From Halobaculum halobium (lineage in GTDB: Archaea; Halobacteriota; Halobacteria; Halobacteriales; Haloferacaceae), in contig NZ_CP126158.1 of assembly GCF_030127145.1 (NCBI RefSeq), forward strand, positions 1,054,001 through 1,118,000: DNA of 64,000 nucleotides, given 5' to 3'. Position 1 is the stretch's first letter; every line of letters begins with the position of its first letter. Made by a program: the position numbers and the translations under genes. Shown here one piece after another: positions 16,793 to 25,448 of the stretch. The notes under the pieces are model-generated. The model ran no database searches and was not told the DNA's origin. It saw only the letters and a program-made list of their open reading frames with translations.

Positions 16793-17189
16793 TCACTCCC
16801 GGTTCTCGAACCACGTCTCCGGCGGTGCGAGCGCGCCAGACACCACCCCCGCGAGCAGCACGAAATAGGCGGCCAGCCCGCCCAGCAGTGCTGCGACGAC
16901 GTACACGGCGAGGGGTGAACCGCCGACCGCGACCGCGGTCGGGACGGCGACGACGACGAGCGCCGTCCCGCCCCAGCGCACTCTGCGGTCCGCCCACAGC
17001 AGTCGCGCCGCGTCGGGGCGTCGAGCCATCGCGAGTTCGAGCGCGAGGGCGCCGGCGCCCCCGGCGACGGCGAATGCCACCCCGGGAGGCGACGAGCGAC
17101 GCCGCGGTGACGCCCGCCGAGCCGCCAGCTGCGACGACTGCGACGGTCGCTGCCACCGCGAGCAGTCCGTCCCGGCGTCGGTCGTTCAT
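16793..17189 (-). pseudogene. Small multi-helix membrane protein split by a frameshift
   Basis: Two overlapping frames together read like one membrane protein. From the ATG at 17189 the first reads MNDRRRDGLLAVAATVAVV and a hydrophobic helix up to SLVAS, then runs into Arg-rich nonsense. The second frame picks up at about 17080 with VAFAVAGGAGALALELAMA and continues through two more helices to PPETWFENRE at 16793. Removing one base from the short C/G run around 17079-17086 would join them into about 131 residues with roughly four membrane helices. Either this is a sequencing error or the gene is broken. Function unknown. If the second frame is expressed alone it would start at the GTG at 17080 (95 aa). 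Confidence 0.5.
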
Positions 17190-17268
17190 GTGCGTCGGTC
17201 TCGCTCCACCGTGTTCATCGGTTCGACGCATCCGCACCCGTTAACACGGTTCCCCCGCACGGTAGGGT

Positions 17269-18906
17269 ATGGGTAAGTGGCGACGACGGACCGCGGCGTA
17301 CCTGCTCGCCATCACGGTCGTCGTCCTGCTGTTCGCGGTCGCGTACGACTACGGGATGCGAACGTTCGAGGGGAGCGAGCGGTCGTTCATCCACCACCTC
17401 CGGGTGGTCATCGAGACGTTCACGACGACCGGCTACGGCTCGGACGCGCCGTGGGAGACCGACGTGATGAACGCCTTCGTCATCGTCATGGACATCACCG
17501 GAGTCGTCCTGATTTTCATGGCGCTGCCGGCGTTCGTCTTCCCGCTGTTCGAGGAGACGCTGTCGACGACGACGCCGACCGCCGTCGACGACCTCGCCGG
17601 CCACGTCGTCGTCTGCGGTCACACGTCGAGAGGTCGCGTGCTCCGCGACGAACTCGCCGCACGCGACGTGCCGCACCTGTTCGTCGTCGCCGACGAGAAC
17701 GAGGCGGCGACCGTTTACGACGGCGGCGAGGAACGGGTGATCCACGGCGACCCCGAGGCGGTCGAGACGATGCGTGCAGCGAACGTCGATTCCGCCCGGG
17801 CGCTCGTCGCCGACGCCGACGACGAGACGAACGCGAGCATCGTCCTCTCGGCGCGGGAGGTGTGCGACGACGCCACCGACCTCCGGGTCGTCAGCTTCGT
17901 CGAGAACGAGGCCGTTGCGGACTATCACCGCTACGCCGGCGCCGATCGCGTGCTGTCACCGCGGCGGCTACTCGGGGAGAGCCTCGGGTCGAAGGCGACC
18001 GCGAGCGTCGCCGACGAACTGGGCGACGGCGTCGAGATCGGTGAGGACTTCCAGATCGCCGAGCTGCTCGTCCACCACGGCAGCCCGCTGGTCGGCGAGA
18101 CGATCGCCGAGTCGCGGATCGCCGAACAGACCGGTGCGAACGTCCTCGGCGCGTGGGACGACGGCGAGTTCGAGTCGCCGCCGCGTCCCGGCCGCGTCAT
18201 CGACGAACACACCGTGTTGCTCGTCGTCGGGACGGAGTCCGAACTGGAGGCGCTAAAGGACCTCACCCTCTCTGAGACGCGGCGCCGCCGCCGCGGCTCG
18301 GTCGTCGTCGCGGGGTACGGGATGGTTGGCCACAGCGCCGCCGCGGAGGTGCGCCCCAGCGAGGACGTGGTGGTCGTCGACGAGCGCGACGCGCCGGGCG
18401 TCGACGTGGTCGGGGACGCCACCGACCGCGAGACGCTGGAGGCGGCCGGCGTCGACGAGGCGCGGGCGGTGGTGATCGCGCTCGACTCCGACACGACGAC
18501 CATCTTCGCCGCGCTCGCCGTGAAGCAGGTCGCGCCCCACGCCGAGGTGATCGCCCGGGCGAACGACGCCGAGTCGGTCCCGAAGCTGTACCGCGCCGGC
18601 GCCGACTACGTGCTCTCGCTGTCGACCGTCTCGGGCCGCCTGCTCGCGTCGCACCTGCTCGACGAGGAGGTGCTGCGTCCCGAGACCCAGGTCGACCTGG
18701 TCAAAGCCGCCGCGCCGAGGCTGGAGGGGCGGACGCTGGCGGAGGCGGACGTGCGCGCCGAGACCGGCGTCACCGTCGTCGCCGTCGAGCGGAACGGCGA
18801 GCTGATCACGAACGTCGGCCCGGACACGAAACTCGTCGACGGCGACAGGCTCGTCGTCGCCGGCACCGACGACGCCGTCAACCGGTTCAACGAGCGGTTC
18901 TGTTAG
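17269..18906 (+). CDS. Two-TM potassium channel with two RCK (TrkA-N/TrkA-C) modules
   Basis: This 545-aa protein has two membrane helices (about residues 8-28 and 66-92) flanking a pore loop whose filter reads TTTGYGSD. Two complete regulator-of-K+-conductance modules follow: a Rossmann domain starting VVVCGHTSRGRVL (about 108), a TrkA-C domain (about 240-325), a second Rossmann domain starting VVVAGYGMVGHSA (about 345), and a second TrkA-C ending VVAGTDDAVNRF. The MthK-like design implies gating by bound nucleotides or ions. Haloarchaea hold molar KCl, so K+ channels are central to osmotic balance. The filter has Ser where the canonical TVGYGD motif has Asp. A gttaaca element lies about 33 nt before the ATG. 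Confidence 0.85.
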   Translation: MGKWRRRTAAYLLAITVVVLLFAVAYDYGMRTFEGSERSFIHHLRVVIETFTTTGYGSDAPWETDVMNAFVIVMDITGVVLIFMALPAFVFPLFEETLSTTTPTAVDDLAGHVVVCGHTSRGRVLRDELAARDVPHLFVVADENEAATVYDGGEERVIHGDPEAVETMRAANVDSARALVADADDETNASIVLSAREVCDDATDLRVVSFVENEAVADYHRYAGADRVLSPRRLLGESLGSKATASVADELGDGVEIGEDFQIAELLVHHGSPLVGETIAESRIAEQTGANVLGAWDDGEFESPPRPGRVIDEHTVLLVVGTESELEALKDLTLSETRRRRRGSVVVAGYGMVGHSAAAEVRPSEDVVVVDERDAPGVDVVGDATDRETLEAAGVDEARAVVIALDSDTTTIFAALAVKQVAPHAEVIARANDAESVPKLYRAGADYVLSLSTVSGRLLASHLLDEEVLRPETQVDLVKAAAPRLEGRTLAEADVRAETGVTVVAVERNGELITNVGPDTKLVDGDRLVVAGTDDAVNRFNERFC

Positions 18907-18934
18907 CGGTCCCCGGGGGTCGCCGCTCCGTCCG

Positions 18935-21553
18935 TCACCGCTCCGCCGATTCGGCGACGAACACGACCGCCTCGCCGTTCGCGAGTTCGATCGGGGCGTC
19001 GACGGTCGGGGAGTCCTCGCGGCGCTTTGCAACCCCGGGCGCGACGAGCGCGGGGGCGAACGCTGCCGGATCGGGGGACGCGTCGTCGAACAGTTCCGCC
19101 GGCGTCACCGTCGTTGACGCACCCTCCATGTTGCCCGCGAACAGCACGCGCACGTCGCCCGCAGGCGACTTCCGAAGCCCGTAGTAGACGACCGAGCCGT
19201 CCGCTGGGTGGCGGTAGCCGAACCGGTCGGGCGCGTCGCCCTCCTGGCTCTCTCCCTCCGCTCTCTCGCTCGCGGCGGCTCCGCCGGCGGCCACGTGGGC
19301 TTCGGCAACGGTTTCCTCCGCCGGTGGATCGGGTAGCCGCATCGACTCCCGAAGCCACGGGTGTGCCTGCCGGAACTCGCGGACTCGCCGGGCGAATCCG
19401 GTGCGCTCGGGGTCCTGTGCGTCGCGCCAGTGCCCGAGGTTGGCGAAGTCGGCCACGTCGCGCATCCACGCGTCGGCGAAGCGATCGAGGAACTCGGGGT
19501 CGGGATCCGCCGCGAGATCGAGCACAGACAGCATCGCCGCCATCGCCTCGCGGTCGTAGTCGGTCGGCTCGACGGTCGTCGCCAGTGCCTTCACGAAGCC
19601 GTCGAGTTCCTCGCGCGTCTCGAATCCCAACTGCTTCAGGCGACAGAAATGTCCGTCCTCCGCGTACTGGTCGGCCGTGACCTGCCAGTCGAGGAGGTTG
19701 TGCTCGTCGGCGACGACTTTCACGTTCCACTCGGCGTCGGTGTCGCGGACAAACCCCCACGGCCCGCGCGCGTTCGCGTTGAGGAAGTCCATCGGAACGC
19801 CCGGAAGCAGGCAGTGCAGGAGGGCGTTCGTCGCGGGGTTGTCGTACGCGCGGTCGATGATCTCCGGCGCCGAGTCGCCCAGATAGCGGTTGATCGGGTC
19901 GCCCTCCCACGACTCGGGCACGTCGACCTGGGTCCCTCGGCGTACCGTGTCGTGGTTTGCGACGCCGGTGATCCAGTTGCGACCCATGTCGGCCACCTCG
20001 CGCACCCGCCACCACTTGCTCGCCCAGAAGGTGAGCATCGCGGGCTTGTTGTGCGCGAACGTGATCGGCGACCACTGGAACGCGTGGGGGTGCTGCTGGA
20101 TGAGCGTCCGGTAGGTGGAGGCCAGTTCCCAGTCGTGGCGCGGCCACGGCCGGCCGTCCTCGTAGATCAGCCACGGGCGGTACTCCGCGCCGGCTACCTC
20201 CTGCGTGACGGCGTCCATCTCCGCGAGGAGCGCGTCGTCGTGCACCATCTCCTCGGTCTCTGGATCCCAGTTGCGGAAGTCCTGTGCGCCGTCGACGCGG
20301 ATGCCGTCGGCGCCCCAGTCCATCTTCCGGCGCTGGAGGTCGAGCACGTGCGCGCGAACCCACGGGTCGAGGTAGTCGAGGTGCTGGCCGTACATCCCCG
20401 GCCCGTGGAAGAACCGGTCGGGGAGCACCCGCAGCCCGCCGTCGTCGGCGTGGCCCAGCGCCACGTCGAACACCACCTTCACCGGGTCGGGGAGGGTGTG
20501 GAAGGCGGCGATGACGTCGACCAGCTCGTCCGGCCGTCCCGTCTCCAGGATCGACGGGTTCGGCGCAGAGAACGCGCGCACAACCACGTCGTACCCCCAA
20601 TTCACCTTGTCGGGCCGGGCGACGGACGCGGTCGCCGCGTCGCCGTCGCGGGCGAGTCCGCGCCAGTAACCCGGGTCGTCGGTGCGCTCGGTGAGCGGCT
20701 CGACCGGCATCAGCTGCACCGCGTCGTAGCCAGCGATCGTCTCCTGGAACGGCGTCAGCGACCCGCCCGTGCGCTCCGCCTCGCCGACGCCCGCGACGAA
20801 GTCGGCGAGTCCGGCGAGCGACCCCCGCCCGGTCGCGGTCCCCGGGTGGATCTCCACCATGCTCGTCGCCGGGTCGACCCGCGGGAGGCCGTCGTCGTCG
20901 CTGGTGGCGACGCGCTCGTCGTCGGTGCCCAGCGCCGCGAAGTAAGCGCGGTCCGCGCGCTCGCGGTTCAGCCGCGCGCGGTCGTACAGCTCCGCGGGCG
21001 CGAACGCGCCGAACGGCACCGAGTCCGCGAGCGGGTCCTGCACGGTCGCGAGGCCGTCGGCGCCGACCTCGCCCGGGAGGTCCGGCCGGTCCGCGTCGCC
21101 GCCGGCGTCGGGTCCGGCATGGCCCGCGGTCGCGGTGTGCTCGACCGCTTCCGGGTCGTACACGAGCTGGTACAGCGACCCGAGCCGCTCGCGCGTCCCG
21201 GGGACCATCCCCTCGACGGCGGCGTACGTCACCTCGCCCGCGCGGCGCGTCTCGACGAGCGAGCGGGCGAACGCGACCTCCCGCACGTCAGTCTCACCGG
21301 GGTCGATATCCGCTGGCGGCGTCAGTACCTCCAGGTAGACGGCGTCAGGGTCGACGCCGCGGTCCACGAGCCCTGGGGTCCAGATTCCGACGGTCGCGTG
21401 CCCGTCACGGACGTGTGCGCCCAACTCCGGGACGAGCGCTCTCGCGGCCGCCGTGTCGTCGTCGTGTTCGGACCAGATTCGGTCGTGTCGCTCCGCCAGC
21501 GCCGCCGTCCGGTCGGCGAGCAGCGTCGCTTCCCCGATCGCGTCGAGCGTCAT
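18935..21553 (-). CDS. gghA: GH13-family glycoside hydrolase, probable glucosylglycerol hydrolase
   Basis: This 872-aa protein contains an alpha-amylase-type (GH13) catalytic barrel. Region II is GIRVDGAQDF with the nucleophile at D421, the acid/base lies in LIYEDGRPW at E465, and region IV is GVANHDT with the stabiliser at D535. The long N-terminal part (about 1-250) and a C-terminal beta domain ending VVFVAESAER match the large haloarchaeal proteins annotated as glucosylglycerol hydrolase, which cleave the compatible solute glucosylglycerol to glucose and glycerol. Specificity is inferred from overall resemblance, not from a diagnostic residue. No signal peptide is seen, so it should act in the cytoplasm. 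It is convergent with the K+ channel gene. The ATG at 21553 (MTLDAIGEAT) is the first plausible start. Confidence 0.65.
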   Translation of the reverse strand: MTLDAIGEATLLADRTAALAERHDRIWSEHDDDTAAARALVPELGAHVRDGHATVGIWTPGLVDRGVDPDAVYLEVLTPPADIDPGETDVREVAFARSLVETRRAGEVTYAAVEGMVPGTRERLGSLYQLVYDPEAVEHTATAGHAGPDAGGDADRPDLPGEVGADGLATVQDPLADSVPFGAFAPAELYDRARLNRERADRAYFAALGTDDERVATSDDDGLPRVDPATSMVEIHPGTATGRGSLAGLADFVAGVGEAERTGGSLTPFQETIAGYDAVQLMPVEPLTERTDDPGYWRGLARDGDAATASVARPDKVNWGYDVVVRAFSAPNPSILETGRPDELVDVIAAFHTLPDPVKVVFDVALGHADDGGLRVLPDRFFHGPGMYGQHLDYLDPWVRAHVLDLQRRKMDWGADGIRVDGAQDFRNWDPETEEMVHDDALLAEMDAVTQEVAGAEYRPWLIYEDGRPWPRHDWELASTYRTLIQQHPHAFQWSPITFAHNKPAMLTFWASKWWRVREVADMGRNWITGVANHDTVRRGTQVDVPESWEGDPINRYLGDSAPEIIDRAYDNPATNALLHCLLPGVPMDFLNANARGPWGFVRDTDAEWNVKVVADEHNLLDWQVTADQYAEDGHFCRLKQLGFETREELDGFVKALATTVEPTDYDREAMAAMLSVLDLAADPDPEFLDRFADAWMRDVADFANLGHWRDAQDPERTGFARRVREFRQAHPWLRESMRLPDPPAEETVAEAHVAAGGAAASERAEGESQEGDAPDRFGYRHPADGSVVYYGLRKSPAGDVRVLFAGNMEGASTTVTPAELFDDASPDPAAFAPALVAPGVAKRREDSPTVDAPIELANGEAVVFVAESAER

Positions 21554-21642
21554 TATCGGCCGCACGGCAGCCACCGGCTTGACTGCTCGGGAGCGCGTCA
21601 CGGGAGGAGCAAGCACGCGCGGCCCGAGCGAACTCAGCGGCG

Positions 21643-22244
21643 CTAGGCCCGTGAATCGACCGTCTTCAGCGGCGCGACCGGCGACAGCGCAAGCACCCAC
21701 GCCGCGAGCAGGAGCGCCCCGACCAACTCCGGAAGCGCGATACCGTCGCCGAGCGACGCCACGGCGAGCCAGCCGTACCACGCGCCGACGTGGAGGACCG
21801 GCGCAGCGAGCAGGAGCCGTCCGGCGGTCGTGTCGCGACGGCGGATCCCGTCGGCCCCAAGCACGACCGTAACCCCGAGGAAGAAGCCGAGCGCGACCGG
21901 GACGTGGAGCGCGGTGTCGGCGGGAAAGCCGCCGACGCCGGCCATGAGGAGCGCGGTGAGACCGAACAGCGCCGCGACGAGGCGGCCCCCGAATCGCGGG
22001 CGGTCGTCCACGCGACCCACGCGTACGGGAGGGCGGCGACACCGCCGAGCAGCAGTCCGCCGTTGAACAGCACACGGACGAGGGGGTCGCCCGCGACGCC
22101 CAGGTCCGAGAGGGCGTTCCCCGTCCACGAGAACCACGGCGCGGCGAGGACCGCGAGCGCGATCCCGCCGAGGGAGATCCCCGTTGAGGCGACGCCGAAG
22201 GCGGCGGCGGTCCGGCGCGAGGAGGTAGGCACGAACGGATCCAC
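21643..22244 (-). pseudogene. DUF998-type membrane protein split by a frameshift
   Basis: The N-terminal frame starts at a GTG at 22244 (MDPFVPTSSRRTAAAFG) and reads three membrane segments, including WTGNALSDLGV and LFNGGLLLGG, which are typical of DUF998 proteins. It degenerates into Ser/Arg-rich sequence after about 85 residues. The remaining helices (FGGRLVAALFGLTALLMAG to the stop at 21643, with LHVPVALGFFLGVTVVLG) continue in another frame. Adding one base to the run of five C at 21986-21990 restores a single protein of about 200 aa with six helices. It may be a sequencing artefact or a true inactivation. Function of the family is unknown. Confidence 0.65.
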
Positions 22245-22322
22245 CGCCCGGGGAGCCTTGGCCGTTGCCCAATCGCCGGAAACGGGCCGCGCGTGGGAAC
22301 AAGCGGTCTGCGCGCGCGAGAG

Positions 22323-22649
22323 TTACTCCCCGTCGCCGAGGTGTTGCCCCCAGAAGCCGGGGAACTTCGTGACGGTCGCGTCGCCCTCGACGGTCGTTTG
22401 ACACGAGAGTCGCAGCCCCGAGTCGGGGTCGTGCGGCGGAACCCGCAGTCGGAGGCGTTCGCGCCGGGTCGGTTCCGAGACCGCGCCGTCGACGTGGACC
22501 GCGCAGGTGCCGCAGGTGCCGTGACCGCGGCAGTTCGCCGTCGCCGCGCGGCCGTTGTGGGGCGACAGTCCCGCCGCCAGCAACACGTCGCGGAGCGTGT
22601 CGCCGCGCTCGCACTCGATCTCGGCGCCTTCGAATCGGACGGTCGGCAT
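22323..22649 (-). CDS. 2Fe-2S ferredoxin
   Basis: This 108-aa plant-type ferredoxin domain protein starts MPTVRFEGAEIECERGDTL. The cluster ligands sit in NCRGHGTCGTC (C-x5-C-x2-C, about residues 40-48), with a fourth Cys in LRLSCQTTVEGD near residue 85. It should carry a [2Fe-2S] cluster for cytoplasmic electron transfer. It is shorter than the large halophilic ferredoxins, which carry an extra acidic N-terminal domain, so it is a distinct paralogue. A ctatttg element at about 22675-22681 suits the ATG at 22649. No obvious redox partner is adjacent apart from the divergent aldo/keto reductase. Confidence 0.9.
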   Translation of the reverse strand: MPTVRFEGAEIECERGDTLRDVLLAAGLSPHNGRAATANCRGHGTCGTCAVHVDGAVSEPTRRERLRLRVPPHDPDSGLRLSCQTTVEGDATVTKFPGFWGQHLGDGE

Positions 22650-22806
22650 GGACTGCGATACGCGCCGGAGGGACAAATAGCCGTGGCGCCGCGCGTGCGC
22701 GGGTCGCGAGCGGGACCCACCGTCACAGACCCCCACCCCCGCCCGCTCGGCACCGGCGCCTTCCGCCTCCCGAACGCTTTCGGTCGCGACGCGCGCACCT
22801 CCGACG

Positions 22807-23610
22807 ATGACCGACTTCGACCTCCCGGCGCTGGGCCTCGGTACCTCCGCGAACGACGACTTCGAGGAGTGCGCCGAGACGGTGAAAACGGCGCTCGACC
22901 TCGGCTACCGCCACGTCGACACCGCGCAGATGTACGACAACGAGGACGCCGTCGGCGAGGGGATCCGCCGCGCCGACGTGCCACGCGAGGACGTGGTGGT
23001 GGCGACGAAGGTCCATCCCGACAACCTCGCGTACGACGACGCCAAGCGCACCGCCCGGGAGTCGCTGGAACGACTCGGCCTCACGTCCGTGGACCTGCTG
23101 TACGTCCACTGGCCGATCTCGGCGTACGACCCCGAGGCGACGCTGCGTGCGATGGACGAACTCCGCGAGGAGGGACTGTGCGATCACGTCGGCCTCTCGA
23201 ATTTTACCCCCGACCTGCTCGACGAGGCGCGAGCGATCCTCGACTCGCCGGTCGTCGCTCACCAAGTCGAGTGCCACCCGCTGTTCCCGCAAGAGGAGTT
23301 GCGGGCGTACGCTGTCGAGCACGGCCACTACCTCGTCGGCTACTCGCCGCTCGGGCGCGGCGAGGCGCTGGACGACCCGCTGCTGACCGAGATCGCCGAG
23401 AAACACGACACGAGTACCGCCGCGGTCTGTCTCGCGTGGGCGTTCGCGCAGGAGGCGCTCGTGCCCATCCCGAAGGCGACCGGCGACCACGTCCGCGCGA
23501 ACTATGAGGCGCGGGAGTTGGAACTGGACGAGGCGGACCTGGCGCGCATCGCCGACTACGACGTGCGCGAGCGCGTCATCGACCCCGACGACGCGGCGTG
23601 GAACCGGTAG
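22807..23610 (+). CDS. Aldo/keto reductase
   Basis: This 267-aa (beta/alpha)8 oxidoreductase uses NADPH to reduce aldehydes or ketones. The catalytic tetrad is visible: Asp and Tyr in YRHVDTAQMYDNE, Lys in VVVATKVHPD and His in LLYVHWPIS. The NADPH phosphate-binding region near the C-terminus is VPIPKATGDHV. It resembles the 2,5-diketo-D-gluconate reductase-like group, but the substrate is not predictable. It is the shorter of two aldo/keto reductases in the window (the other is at 33704) and is unlikely to be a recent duplicate, as the proteins differ in length and motif context. Divergent from the ferredoxin gene. Confidence 0.9.
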   Translation: MTDFDLPALGLGTSANDDFEECAETVKTALDLGYRHVDTAQMYDNEDAVGEGIRRADVPREDVVVATKVHPDNLAYDDAKRTARESLERLGLTSVDLLYVHWPISAYDPEATLRAMDELREEGLCDHVGLSNFTPDLLDEARAILDSPVVAHQVECHPLFPQEELRAYAVEHGHYLVGYSPLGRGEALDDPLLTEIAEKHDTSTAAVCLAWAFAQEALVPIPKATGDHVRANYEARELELDEADLARIADYDVRERVIDPDDAAWNR

Positions 23611-23637
23611 GTACCGCCGGCGGCGAGCAGCCGGGGG

Positions 23638-24780
23638 TCACCGCTCGACGTCCGCGTCGGCGGCGGACCCGCTGGCGCCGTCGCCGCCGGCTGTCTCGCT
23701 CGCGGGCGACGGCTGGGGCGTCGCATTCGCCGGGTCCGCCCCGGTGACTGACACGTCCCGCTGCGGGTACGGGATCTCGATCCCCGCGGTCGCGAACTCG
23801 TCGTGGATCGAACGGTTGAGGCGGTGGACTGCCTTCGCGCGTCGCGTCGGCGACGACACCCAGCAGAGCAGTTCGTACTCCAGCGCCGAGTCGCCGAACC
23901 GCCGGAAGCGACACCGCGGTTTCGGGGAGTCCAGCACCAGCTTCTCGGCGACCGCGATGTCGACAAGCAGGGCTTCGAGGCGGTCGAGGTCGGTCCCGTA
24001 GGCGACGCCCACGGGAACCCGAACCCGCCGGCGACGCGACGGCGCCGACTGGTTGATCACCTTCGTGGCGTTGAGCACGGAGTTGGGGACGGTGACGAGC
24101 ACCTCGTCGCGCGTCAGGAGCGTGGTCGATCGCACGCCGACTTTCACCACCGTACCGGTTTCGCCGGAGTCGAGTTCGACGAAGTCGCCGACGCGGTAGG
24201 TGTCGTCGAAGTACAACGCCACTCCGCCGAAGAAGTTGGCGACGGTGTCCTTCGCGGCGAAGCCGACCGCGATGCCGGCGACGCCCGCGCCCGCCAACAG
24301 CGGCGTCACGTCGATCGACCAGATGTACAGGACCGTGCCGACGGTGCCGACGGCGACGACGAGCGTCCACACGTTGGAGAAGACGGGCGCGAAGTCGTAG
24401 CGCGCGCCCTGTTCCTGGAGGTAGTCGACGCCGCGGTTCACCGTCTCGTTGAGCGCCCACGCCCACAGGAGGACGACGAGCGTGAGCGCCGGATCGCCGA
24501 AGAACGCCTCGAGCGCGGCCTGGGAGACGGGGACGGCCGCGACGACCCCATCGATCCGGGTGAGGACGAACACGCCCGCAAGCGCCAGCGAGGTGACCAG
24601 CGGGACGCGAAGTTCGGCGAGGGCGATCTCGTCGAGGCCGGTCTCGGTGCGGGTGACGAACCGCCGGGCCGCCCGGAGCACGACGAACTCCGCGACGACC
24701 GCGGCGCCCAGCGAGACGGCGAGCACGACCGCCGCAGCCTGCCACGGCGGGAGCCCATCGAGGGAAGCGAGGACATCCAT
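23638..24780 (-). CDS. mscS: MscS-family mechanosensitive channel
   Basis: This 380-aa membrane protein has about five N-terminal helices, the last being the Gly/Ala-rich pore helix LLAGAGVAGIAVGFAAKDTVA (split here as LLAGAGVAGIAV and GFAAKDTVANFFGG). The MscS beta domain follows (YFDDTYRVGDFVEL; LVTVPNSVLNATKVINQS), then an alpha-beta vestibule region and a disordered Ala/Ser tail. MscS channels open on membrane tension to release solutes during hypo-osmotic shock, a key need for a salt-lake organism. A TATA-like element at 24803-24810 (minus strand) is about 26 nt upstream and fits a leaderless ATG at 24780. A long upstream extension of the frame to 25080 is rejected as shadow. Confidence 0.9.
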   Translation of the reverse strand: MDVLASLDGLPPWQAAAVVLAVSLGAAVVAEFVVLRAARRFVTRTETGLDEIALAELRVPLVTSLALAGVFVLTRIDGVVAAVPVSQAALEAFFGDPALTLVVLLWAWALNETVNRGVDYLQEQGARYDFAPVFSNVWTLVVAVGTVGTVLYIWSIDVTPLLAGAGVAGIAVGFAAKDTVANFFGGVALYFDDTYRVGDFVELDSGETGTVVKVGVRSTTLLTRDEVLVTVPNSVLNATKVINQSAPSRRRRVRVPVGVAYGTDLDRLEALLVDIAVAEKLVLDSPKPRCRFRRFGDSALEYELLCWVSSPTRRAKAVHRLNRSIHDEFATAGIEIPYPQRDVSVTGADPANATPQPSPASETAGGDGASGSAADADVER

Positions 24781-24802
24781 GCCCTCCAGAGCGCAGTCGC
24801 CC

Positions 24803-24810
24803 AATATACC
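24803..24810 (-). promoter_or_regulatory. TATA-like box of the MscS gene
   Basis: On the minus strand ggtatatt lies about 26 nt before the ATG at 24780, consistent with leaderless transcription of the MscS gene. Confidence 0.5.
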
Positions 24811-24900
24811 TTCGTCGGTGGCGACCCACTCTGGATCGCCGTCGCCGGCGACTGGCGCCGATCCCGAGCGTTCTTCCGTAGGGGCGCCACACTCCTCTGC

Positions 24901-25401
24901 GTGTACAAACGGGGGCATCTCGGCGTCGCAATGGTGACGCTCGCGCCGATCACCTTCTGGCTGCTCACCGACGGCTACCCGGTGTTCGCCGTCCTCGTCG
25001 CCGGCACCGTGCTGTACCTCGCGATGTTGCCCGACATGGACCACCGCGTGCCGGGGATCCCCCACCGCGGGCCGACGCACTCGCTGCTGTTCGCGGGCCT
25101 AGTCGGTGCCGTCTTCGCGGGCGCCGCCTCCGTCCTCGAGCCCGTGCTCTCGGTCGCGGTGCCCGGCGGCGTCTCGATGGTCGCCTTCGGCTTCCTGCTC
25201 GGGTTCGGATCCGTCGTCGCGCACCTGCTCGGGGACGTGATCACCCCGATGGGCGTGAACTTCCTGTGGCCGTACCCCAGGGAGTGGTCGCTGTCTCTGA
25301 CGACCGCCGACTCGACGCTGTGGAACTGGGGGCTGTTCGTGTTCGGCGTGTTCGCGATGGCGGCGGCGGTCGTGCTGGCGGTGCGGGGGCTGCCGGTCTG
25401 A
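24901..25401 (+). CDS. YdjM-like (DUF457) membrane-bound metal-dependent hydrolase
   Basis: This is a 166-aa, four-helix membrane protein with the YdjM/DUF457 signature. The motif DMDHRVPGIPHRGPTHS (Asp and His metal ligands) is followed by AHLLGDVITPMGV and WPYPREWSLSL. Family members are predicted metal-dependent hydrolases in the membrane; the substrate is unknown. The start is taken as the GTG at 24901 because YKRGHLGVA matches the conserved N-terminus of the family; the next ATG at 24931 would remove it. Divergent from the MscS gene. Confidence 0.75.
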   Translation: MYKRGHLGVAMVTLAPITFWLLTDGYPVFAVLVAGTVLYLAMLPDMDHRVPGIPHRGPTHSLLFAGLVGAVFAGAASVLEPVLSVAVPGGVSMVAFGFLLGFGSVVAHLLGDVITPMGVNFLWPYPREWSLSLTTADSTLWNWGLFVFGVFAMAAAVVLAVRGLPV

Positions 25402-25417
25402 TCGGAGCGGGGGCAGC

Positions 25418-25425
25418 GATTATAC
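25418..25425 (+). promoter_or_regulatory. TATA-like box of the AhpD-like gene
   Basis: The octamer gattatac lies about 27 nt before the ATG at 25449 and indicates a leaderless transcript. Confidence 0.55.
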
Positions 25426-25448
25426 CCGGGGTCGTCGAACGACGACAC

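Noticed and set aside
19361-21646. 761-codon plus-strand frame opposite the GH13 gene
   Set aside because: Antisense shadow: no motifs, and composition rich in Arg/Val/His. The minus strand has intact GH13 catalytic regions.
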